From CAVYHJ01 sp963768165 [NCBI: uncultured bacterium] (GTDB taxonomy: Bacteria; UBP4; UBA4092): a stretch of 64,000 nucleotides of DNA. The stretch is from assembly GCA_963768165.1 (NCBI GenBank), contig CAVYHJ010000026.1, positions 310,001-374,000 on the forward strand. The letters run 5' to 3'. A program made the translations under genes and the position numbers. Below are positions 9,230-15,923 of the stretch, in pieces (positions within the stretch are counted from its first letter, which is position 1; every line of letters starts with the position of its first letter). The notes below the pieces were generated by a model, which did not search any database, had not been told where the DNA came from, and saw only the letters and a program-made list of their open reading frames with translations.

Positions 9230-9967
9230 TTACCCGTCTTTCTGTTGAGTTTGTGTCTGTTGTGTTGGGAAGAAATGTTCTTTAGTCATAACACCGCCTA
9301 CTATGAGAGAAACTCCAATAAGCCAAAAAACCAATACTATTGCAGCTGATTTTTTCCAATTGAATTTATAAATAACGGATAATCCTTGAATGGACAGGAA
9401 AAGTGACCAAAGTGAAAACACATCTATCTGGCTGCAGAGCGCATTGATAACCGGACCCGATTTATCCGATGTAAAATACAAACCCAAGCTGGCAGTAAAT
9501 GGAGTAAAAGAATCCTGGTTTAATATCGCAGAAGTTATTAGGAGAATACTGAAAAGAATCATGGGAGCATACGAATAACCAAGTACCGTCACTAACTTTT
9601 TATAGGTGCTTTTTCCATCTAGAAAAGGAACAATCACATGGATAATGCCGGCTTTCATTAAAAGAAGGCCAATGGCAAAGATGATGGCAAAAATTCCTCC
9701 TATAATCGGAGTCGCATATTTTGCCATCATTACAGTATTTTCAGGTAATTTACTAAACTTTTCTATGGTTTCCGGATTTCTAAAACCCAACATGACTCCA
9801 CCAATAGACATAATTAATGTAGCAATGGCTACAATTATGATTGCAGTAATCAAATCCGGTTTTTCATCCAAAGCTTGGAATACGGAAGTGGGTTCAAAAA
9901 AAATCCCGGTAATTCTTTGAAAAAAAGATTTCGTTATGCGCACTGGTGGTGTTATATTTTCTTCCAT
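9230..9967 (-). CDS. Yip1-domain membrane protein (paralogue 1)
   Basis: A 245-residue protein with five hydrophobic segments and the Yip1 pattern (SFFQRITGIFFEPTSVFQAL at the start, FLDGKSTYKKLVTVLGYSYAP in the middle, IQGLSVIYKFNWKKSAAIVL near the end). Function of bacterial Yip1 proteins is not established. It sits between tolC and macA and is clearly paralogous to the protein at 11868-12650, sharing the same landmarks in order. GGGAGA lies upstream of ATG 9967. Its place inside the transport operon suggests a helper role at the inner membrane, which is inference. Confidence 0.82.
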   Translation of the reverse strand: MEENITPPVRITKSFFQRITGIFFEPTSVFQALDEKPDLITAIIIVAIATLIMSIGGVMLGFRNPETIEKFSKLPENTVMMAKYATPIIGGIFAIIFAIGLLLMKAGIIHVIVPFLDGKSTYKKLVTVLGYSYAPMILFSILLITSAILNQDSFTPFTASLGLYFTSDKSGPVINALCSQIDVFSLWSLFLSIQGLSVIYKFNWKKSAAIVLVFWLIGVSLIVGGVMTKEHFFPTQQTQTQQKDG

Positions 9968-10150
9968 TATGATTCTCCCTATGCTAAATTTTATAATATC
10001 CTATCAGAACCTGAATATTGTAACAATGATATAAAAGTCTTTGGTAATGAGATTTAATTGCTGATGGTAATGGTGTTGTGATTTTGTCCATTATAATATC
10101 CTTTCTGTGATTTCAGTCGCATGATACCTTATCAAATTCTCCATTTTTTA

Positions 10151-11623
10151 TCATTCCTGTAATCTGGGATCCGCCGCTACCACCTGGTCTAAATTTGCCA
10201 AGGCTATCAAATAACTGATTAAGGCACTGGTATAACTGGTTTGTACGGCGGTGTAACTATTTTGGGCGTCCTGCACATCCAGATAGGTCTGCATCCCTTC
10301 TTCATAACTTTTTTTCGCCAATTGTAAGGAATCATCGGCCTGGGCAATACTTTTCTGGATAATATCCAAATTCTGTTTGGCTTCATCCACCGCAATCACC
10401 GCCTGCCGGACACTCAAGATAATCGACCGCCGTGTCTCTTCCTTGCTGATTTCCGCGATTTTCTTGTTACTGACGGCTTGCAGGTAACTTTCTTTTAAAC
10501 TGGAATAGGATTGCCACAGGGGAATCGACCAGGTTAATGACGCAGTGAGTTCGGGATTGGTCAATTTCAAGGAATCCCCCAGCCCAGTGGTGGTCTTGGA
10601 GGCACTATAAGACAATCCAGCGTTGAGCTGCGGGTCTTTGGCCAGTTTAGCAATCTTTAAAGCAATCTCGCTTTGTTCATAGGCCAGTTCGGTGGACCGC
10701 CAGTCCAAAAGGTTTTTAAACGCCAGTTTGAGATAATCCTCCAATTTAACATCTCTTACTACATAATTGATGGTGGTCTGAATCGTCAAAGGGGTGCCCA
10801 TCTCCAACCCCAATAAATTCACAAACCCTTGCACGCTGGACTCATAACTCTGTTGAGCCGTAATCAGAGATGCCCGTTGCGTGGCCACCTGCACTTCCGA
10901 CCGGCTCACATCAATCTTGGCCACCAATCCTTCTTCCTTTTTAATTTTGGCAACTTTTAATACCCGTTCCGCTTCATCTACCGACTCCTGGGAAGTATTG
11001 ATATTTCGTAGAGAACCAATCAACTGATAATATCCGCTGGTGATGTTATAAATGAGGGACCGTTTGGTATCCTGCATGGCACGGGTAATTTCGATTTGCT
11101 CATCCAGAATCTTCAACCCTTTTTCCGTAGCGTTGACGGAAGACCCGCCCCTCCCGCTTAACAAGGGCTGAGTTAGGCTGATACTCCCCGTAGAAGTATA
11201 GTAGCCTGCGGTGCTGTCGGAAGACCGGGTGGAACCGTAGGAGGCCGATAAGGTTGCACCCGTGGTGAAATATTTGCTGACACTTAAGGTAGCAGAGTCC
11301 GAATCGCTTTCGGGATTCGACCGGGCGTTGGAGCCGCTGAGGGAGGCCGTAGGGGTAACGACACCCTTGTTCACCCGGTATTGGGATTCGGAAATCTTGA
11401 CATTCTCTTTGGCGGTTTGCATATCGAGATTATGTTTCAGAGCGATATCAATACATTCATCCAGGCTCAGGTTTTCAAAGCTGGTGCGGGTGGAAAATAA
11501 TTGCTGCAGTTGGGTCGTGCTGGTACTGAGCTCGGCGGCTGACGTCATCCCAATAATTCCAATACCTCCCAAAATTACTATTAAAATATACATTACTGTT
11601 CTTTGTAAGCTAAAGAATCTCAA
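10151..11623 (-). CDS. TolC family outer-membrane efflux protein
   Basis: The mature protein holds two outer-membrane-factor repeats with long helices and strands, including the recognisable DECIDIALKHNLDMQTAKENV and KSYEEGMQTYLDVQDAQNSY segments. It forms the trimeric outer-membrane exit duct of tripartite pumps. I place the start at TTG 11623: AGGAG lies exactly five bases upstream (11629-11633), and translation then begins with a clean signal peptide (RFFSLQRTVMYILIVILGG). An ATG at 11662 is in frame but would put 13 polar residues before it and lacks a ribosome binding site. It belongs with the MacA/MacB-like genes downstream. Confidence 0.9.
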   Translation of the reverse strand: MRFFSLQRTVMYILIVILGGIGIIGMTSAAELSTSTTQLQQLFSTRTSFENLSLDECIDIALKHNLDMQTAKENVKISESQYRVNKGVVTPTASLSGSNARSNPESDSDSATLSVSKYFTTGATLSASYGSTRSSDSTAGYYTSTGSISLTQPLLSGRGGSSVNATEKGLKILDEQIEITRAMQDTKRSLIYNITSGYYQLIGSLRNINTSQESVDEAERVLKVAKIKKEEGLVAKIDVSRSEVQVATQRASLITAQQSYESSVQGFVNLLGLEMGTPLTIQTTINYVVRDVKLEDYLKLAFKNLLDWRSTELAYEQSEIALKIAKLAKDPQLNAGLSYSASKTTTGLGDSLKLTNPELTASLTWSIPLWQSYSSLKESYLQAVSNKKIAEISKEETRRSIILSVRQAVIAVDEAKQNLDIIQKSIAQADDSLQLAKKSYEEGMQTYLDVQDAQNSYTAVQTSYTSALISYLIALANLDQVVAADPRLQE

Positions 11624-11867
11624 ATATTCTCCTGAATCGTTGTTCACCCTTCTACTTGACATACGGTTTACGCAAGAAAAAGTTTCAAAACTTTTAGTTT
11701 TCTTTCTTCTAACTCACGGTTTACTTACCCGTCTCACCTGATAAGTAACCATGAGCGAGGTTTTCATCCTAAATTTTAATTAAAGCGATACATTAAAAAA
11801 TATTATGTGCATTCTATCACATCATTAAGATAAAGACGTTACAAACGGAATTTTGGTTCAGTGAAGT

Positions 11868-12650
11868 TCAATTTGAATCATCCTTTGTTTGGGCTGGCTG
11901 TTCCTCCGAGAAGAAACGATGCGCAATCAGGACACCGCCTGTTTGGATGGAAATAGAGAGGATCCATAGGAGCAGGATAATAGCCGCAGATTTTTTCCAA
12001 GTAAATTTGTAAATCACGGATAATCCCTGGATGGAAAGAAATAAAGACCATAAGACAAATAAATCTATCTGGCTATAAAGAGAAGACCAGACTGGCCCAA
12101 CTTTATCAGGTGTAAAAAACAGGCTCAAGCTGGCAGTTAGCGGTGGATAGGCGTTGGGATTTAATAAGGCATAGACCAAAAGTAAAATACTAAAAAGAAT
12201 CAGGGGCGCACTCGCATACCCCAGCACCGACACCACTTTTGTATAAGTACTCTTTCCATCAAGAAATGGAACCAGCACATGAATAAGGACTGCTTTAATT
12301 AACAATGCTGCGATAGCAAAAATCATGACGTAAATTCCGCCAATGAATGGATGGGCATATTTTGCAAATATTATGACTTTTTCGAATGTACTCATTTGTT
12401 CAAGGGCTTGTGAACTTAGGTTATGTCCCCAAATAATCCCCCAGATTAATCCACTCCCGATAAATCCAATTAAAGTCGCTAGAAGAGCGATGGCTATCGC
12501 CGTCACGATATCCGGTTTTTCATCCAGAGATTGGAATACGGAAGTGGGTTCGAAAAAGATTCCGGTAATTCTTTGAAAAAAAGACTTGTCCCAGCATTCT
12601 TTTGGCAGGGATTTGGTTTTGCGCAATGATGGTGTTACATTTTCTTCCAT
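11868..12650 (-). CDS. Yip1-domain membrane protein (paralogue 2)
   Basis: A 260-residue paralogue of the protein at 9230-9967: both contain SFFQRITGIFFEPTSVFQ, FLDGKSTY, a conserved SLFFTPDK/GLYFTSDK turn and LSIQGLSVIYKF near the C-terminus. Five hydrophobic stretches predict an inner-membrane protein. The two copies flank tolC, consistent with local duplication. It is the first gene of the leftward export cluster. No catalytic motif is visible and the biochemical role is unknown. Confidence 0.82.
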   Translation of the reverse strand: MEENVTPSLRKTKSLPKECWDKSFFQRITGIFFEPTSVFQSLDEKPDIVTAIAIALLATLIGFIGSGLIWGIIWGHNLSSQALEQMSTFEKVIIFAKYAHPFIGGIYVMIFAIAALLIKAVLIHVLVPFLDGKSTYTKVVSVLGYASAPLILFSILLLVYALLNPNAYPPLTASLSLFFTPDKVGPVWSSLYSQIDLFVLWSLFLSIQGLSVIYKFTWKKSAAIILLLWILSISIQTGGVLIAHRFFSEEQPAQTKDDSN

Positions 12651-12795
12651 TGTGATTACCCCTTGTTTTAACTGTATAAAATCTTATCAAAAGCCATATA
12701 GAGTAACAATCATATATATATGACGTTTGAGAATGAAATTTGGTTTAGTGGAGAGAATTTAAAACCTAAACAACAATTCGAAACATTAATTGTGC

Positions 12796-12801
12796 TATGC
12801 T
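12796..12801 (+). promoter_or_regulatory. Extended -10 element immediately before the pseudouridine synthase gene
   Basis: TGC followed by TATGCT forms an extended -10, nine bases before ATG 12811. No ribosome binding site lies between, so the transcript would start at or within a few bases of the ATG. The -35 region is not recognisable. Confidence 0.4.
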
Positions 12802-12810
12802 TATTTCATC

Positions 12811-13629
12811 ATGAACCCCGTTAGACCCAAGACAGAAAAAAAGAATACACAAAGAAAACAGGGTAGAGACGTAACATGTTACGTCTCTACAGGGGTGAAA
12901 GAACGGTTGCAGAAATATTTGGCGAGGTGCGGAATCGCGTCCCGGCGGAAATCGGAAGAATATATTGCCAAAGGATTTGTGTCCGTCAATGGAACTCGTG
13001 TGACTCAAATGGGCATAACGATTGACCCGCAATTAGACAAAGTTACTTTTAAACAAAAACCTGTCCATCCTGCCAAACAATTGATTTATTTAATGTTAAA
13101 CAAACCGACCGGATACATTACTACTACTGACGACCCGGAAAAACGTGATACGGTAATGGATTTAATTCAAGGGAATGAAATGCGGTTATTTCCCGTAGGC
13201 CGCTTGGATACAGACACGGAAGGACTTTTATTGCTCACCAATGATGGGGAACTTGCCAACCGATTGGCGCATCCGCGTTATGGCGTTAAAAAGACCTATC
13301 GCGTTTTGGTAATGGGAGAATTGCAGGAATCTACCGCGAGAAAAATAGAGAAGGGGATTCTGCTGGAAGACGGGATTACCGCACCTGCCAAAGTCAAAAT
13401 TGATTCGTTTTTAGGCCGGGAAACACGGGTTACCCTTACCATTGCCGAAGGGAAGAAACGGCAAATCCGGAGAATGTTTGAAACCGTCGGTCATCCTGTT
13501 ATACGTCTCGTTCGCGTTCAATATGGCCCTTTGCATATAGGAAAACTCAAACCCAGCGAATACCGCGAACTTACCGGTGAAGAAATCACTGATCTAAGAG
13601 ATGGTATGCAATACCCGAAAACCCCTTAA
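12811..13629 (+). CDS. rRNA pseudouridine synthase, RluB/RsuA family
   Basis: An S4 RNA-binding domain (ERLQKYLARCGIASRRKSEEYI) precedes a catalytic domain with the essential aspartate in GRLDTDTEGLLLLTNDG and the later KRQIRRMFETVGHPV segment. This matches RluB/RluE/RluF enzymes that isomerise uridine in large-subunit rRNA. Two starts are possible. ATG 12811 lies nine bases after a TATGCT element and would translate a 28-bp palindromic repeat (12863-12890) as RDVTCYVST. GTG 12895 lies directly after the palindrome and begins VKERLQKY at the S4 domain. I annotate the longer form; the catalytic part is unaffected. Confidence 0.9.
   Translation: MNPVRPKTEKKNTQRKQGRDVTCYVSTGVKERLQKYLARCGIASRRKSEEYIAKGFVSVNGTRVTQMGITIDPQLDKVTFKQKPVHPAKQLIYLMLNKPTGYITTTDDPEKRDTVMDLIQGNEMRLFPVGRLDTDTEGLLLLTNDGELANRLAHPRYGVKKTYRVLVMGELQESTARKIEKGILLEDGITAPAKVKIDSFLGRETRVTLTIAEGKKRQIRRMFETVGHPVIRLVRVQYGPLHIGKLKPSEYRELTGEEITDLRDGMQYPKTP
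12863..12890. repeat. 28-bp perfect palindrome, copy 1
   Basis: The half-site GTAGAGACGTAACA is followed at once by its exact reverse complement, giving a perfect 28-bp palindrome. An identical copy is at 47900-47927 and a degenerate one at 40923-40950. This copy lies in the open frame ahead of the S4 domain of the pseudouridine synthase. It contains no stop codon in that frame. Confidence 0.9.
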
Positions 13630-13649
13630 ATAATCCACCCAAGTTCTGG

Positions 13650-13688
13650 CTTTGAAGTGGAATTGAAATTTTCAATTCCACTCCAAAG
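13650..13688. repeat. Long hairpin with GGAATTG stem after the pseudouridine synthase gene
   Basis: Two 19-base arms (CTTTGAAGTGGAATTGAAA and its complement) pair with one mismatch around a one-base loop. It lies 20 bp past the pseudouridine synthase stop. There is no T-run after it, so it may be a dispersed palindrome rather than a simple terminator. A related hairpin with GCGGAATTG arms is at 47777-47805. Confidence 0.65.
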
Positions 13689-13786
13689 ACGGATAAGGAT
13701 TTAAGAGGGAATAGGTGGAAATAAGTGTCGACAGTGGCGACACTTTTTTAGAATATTGATTTCATTGAAGATAAAATTGTCTTCAT

Positions 13787-15396
13787 TGGAGGCTGTCCCA
13801 AAATAGATTTTTACAATGGAGTTATAAAGAGTTTGATAGGGAAGGGTTCCTGCGAAAGAAAAAGGTCCTGAGATTATGCTGCCACAAGCAGATGGGTAGA
13901 ATTTCGAGGGTGTTTTGGAGGAAGGATAAAGAACGTGGCGATCTTTTTCAGATTATGCCCGATACACATCAAGAAGAATTCCCCGGTCACTTTGACTTTC
14001 CCGCGTAACAGCACATCACGGTAGCGCAGGTTGTGTTTCAGATGTCCAAAGACCGGTTCGACCAGAGTTTGTCGTTGGGCATAAATTCGTTTCCCTTCCG
14101 GGGTTTGTAAGCGGCGCCGCATTCTTTCCAACGCTTCTTCCTGGGGATGCCGTGTGACCCACCGGGCTTTGGAACGAGTGCACTCCGACTTCCGAGAGCA
14201 ACCGGAACACCGGCTCCCCTGGTAGACTTTGCACCACACCCCCAAGTCATCTTGTTGCCGTCTCAGATAGGGCAAGGGTTGTCCTTCCGGACATATGTAT
14301 TGATCCGCTTTTTCTTCATAACGAAAGTGACTTTTTGAAAACTCCGGGTGTTTGGAAGTCCCGCGCTCGAGACTCTGTTGCTTGGGATCGGGAATATATC
14401 CGGTAATCCCTTTCTGCTCCAAATACGTCAAATTCGCATAGGAAGAAAACCCGCTGTCCGCCAACACCTCCCGGGGCTTCTCTCCCAGATGTTCTTCCAT
14501 CTGTTCAAGCAGTTCCACCACCGCCGGTTGATCGGTTGGTTTCGTGGACACCGTCGCCGCCATAATCAATCCCTTCTCTGCCTCTACCGCGATCTGTCCG
14601 TTATACGAGGTGAGTGGATAGCGGTTCTGATGAAACATGGTCGTGGCATCCCCATCGGTTAAATTAATCTGCTTCCTTCCTTCCTTTTCCAATCTCTGTT
14701 GGGCTTCCTCCAACCGCTGCAGAAGTTCTTTCCCATCCTTGACCTCCGGTAATCCTTCATAGGGACTACGGTCTCCATACTCCCGGTCCTCTTGCTCATC
14801 CACCTCGTGGGATTCCTGCAATATCCGCTCGATCTCCCGTTCCACATCCTCTTTGCGCTTCATCCGCCGCTCCGAGGCATTCGCTTTGAATTTACTCCCG
14901 TCCAGAGCAATCCTTCCCACCTGAACCATGCCCATCTCCAGGCACAACCGAACAATCTGACCAAACAGTTCCTTTAACAAATCCAAGTGGTCTTGGCGAA
15001 ACCGGTTGATCGTCCGAAAATCCGGCACCTGATGCCCCGCTAAATACATATAGGCCAGATCACTCTCCAAGCGGCTCCCCATCTTCCGGGAACTCCTCTC
15101 CCCGCAGGCATATCCATAAAATAAGACCTTCACCATCATCCCCGGTTCATACGCCGAACACCCGCTCTCCGAATAGCGCTCCCGTATCCGGCTTATATCT
15201 AACCGCTCCACCACCGCATTCACCACTTTTGCCAAATGCCCCTCCGGCAAATAGTCGTGCACCGAGCGCGGTAGTAATTCCATTTGATCCTGGTCATACT
15301 TCTTAAATGACATCGTCTCTCCTCGCTTCTTTCAATCTCTTACTTTCTCTTTCTATTATATCCCCTCTGTCAAGGACTATTTTGGGACAGCCTCCA
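13787..15396 (-). mobile_element. Complete IS1182-family insertion sequence
   Basis: Perfect 20-bp terminal inverted repeats bound the element: TGGAGGCTGTCCCAAAATAG at 13787-13806 and its exact complement at 15377-15396. The single intact transposase gene lies between them. The element is about 1.6 kb, normal for the family. I see no convincing target duplication. The flanks instead carry two similar words, CAGTGGCGACACTTTTTT on the left and CAGTGCGGACACTTTAT on the right, so it may sit in or beside an older repeat. Confidence 0.92.
13874..15313 (-). CDS. IS1182-family transposase
   Basis: A 479-residue DDE transposase. The N-terminal DUF772-type domain (PEGHLAKVVNAVVERLD and GYACGERSSRKM) is followed by the catalytic acids: Asp in IALDGSKFKANAS, Asp in VLADSGFSSYANL and Glu in LVEPVFGHLKHNLRYR. 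A cysteine-rich insertion (YICPEGQPL, CSGCSRKSEC) is typical of IS1182 transposases. The frame is uninterrupted and both element ends are intact, so it may be active. Its G+C is higher than that of its surroundings, which fits recent arrival. Confidence 0.95.
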   Translation of the reverse strand: MSFKKYDQDQMELLPRSVHDYLPEGHLAKVVNAVVERLDISRIRERYSESGCSAYEPGMMVKVLFYGYACGERSSRKMGSRLESDLAYMYLAGHQVPDFRTINRFRQDHLDLLKELFGQIVRLCLEMGMVQVGRIALDGSKFKANASERRMKRKEDVEREIERILQESHEVDEQEDREYGDRSPYEGLPEVKDGKELLQRLEEAQQRLEKEGRKQINLTDGDATTMFHQNRYPLTSYNGQIAVEAEKGLIMAATVSTKPTDQPAVVELLEQMEEHLGEKPREVLADSGFSSYANLTYLEQKGITGYIPDPKQQSLERGTSKHPEFSKSHFRYEEKADQYICPEGQPLPYLRRQQDDLGVWCKVYQGSRCSGCSRKSECTRSKARWVTRHPQEEALERMRRRLQTPEGKRIYAQRQTLVEPVFGHLKHNLRYRDVLLRGKVKVTGEFFLMCIGHNLKKIATFFILPPKHPRNSTHLLVAA

Positions 15397-15513
15397 GTGC
15401 GGACACTTTATCTCTCTTAAAATCAATGATGTATTTTTGCAGTGGTTACTCACTTATCGGGATAAGATGGAGCAAACTTGAAACTTGAAACCTGAGACTT
15501 GAAATTAATTTAG

Positions 15514-15525
15514 TAAACCGGTTTA
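15514..15525. promoter_or_regulatory. Palindromic operator-like site TAAACCGGTTTA
   Basis: A perfect 12-bp palindrome with a central CCGG lies about 300 bp upstream of the HAF/lipase promoter. The form resembles operators of LacI-family regulators. No LacI-type gene is in the window, so the assignment is speculative. Confidence 0.25.
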
Positions 15526-15820
15526 GTAGACAAAACCTTGGTTTTTAGTAAGCGTTTGTCAAACGGCGTTGGTAGGGAGACAAAGTATCCCAATTTTAAC
15601 CTTGTCTACTAACCTTGGAGATTCTTAGTTATCGTGCATTTATTCATATCCTCCTTTGTCATTTCCCTGAAAATCGATTTTTGAGTCATAATTCTTTTAA
15701 TCAAACGGGAAATCCAGTCTCTTTTAATCCACCATAGGGGCTTGAGACATCAGGCCCTCCATAATTAACAATAAAACTTGTCCTCGAATGTTTTAATCGG
15801 AGAAATATTTCATATTTTAC

Positions 15821-15848
15821 TTGACAATAGATAAAAAGTGGGTATACT
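15821..15848 (+). promoter_or_regulatory. Strong sigma70-type promoter for the HAF/lipase gene
   Basis: A perfect -35 TTGACA (15821-15826) is separated by 16 bases from TATACT (15843-15848). It lies about 75 bases upstream of the proposed start of the secreted protein and points at it. Confidence 0.7.
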
Positions 15849-15923
15849 CATATACAAAATAATTTTCCTAGAGCGGGTCGGATTATCATTAAACATTGGA
15901 GAAATAGTTTTTATATCAAAACC

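Larger units (their letters stand above)
15397..15923. other. Gene-free stretch between the IS element and the HAF/lipase gene
   Basis: No open frame of convincing length is seen in these 527 bp. The stretch holds a word resembling the other IS flank (just after 15396), a GAAACTTGAAACCTGAGACTTG phrase-type repeat (about 15476-15505), a 12-bp palindrome (15514-15525) and, at its right end, a strong promoter for the following gene. It looks like accessory DNA with degraded repeats. Confidence 0.6.

Noticed and set aside
15514-15525. LacI-type operator as part of a sugar regulon with the ABC transporter
   Set aside because: No matching palindrome was found upstream of the transporter at 44.2 kb and no regulator gene is in the window; kept only as a low-confidence site.
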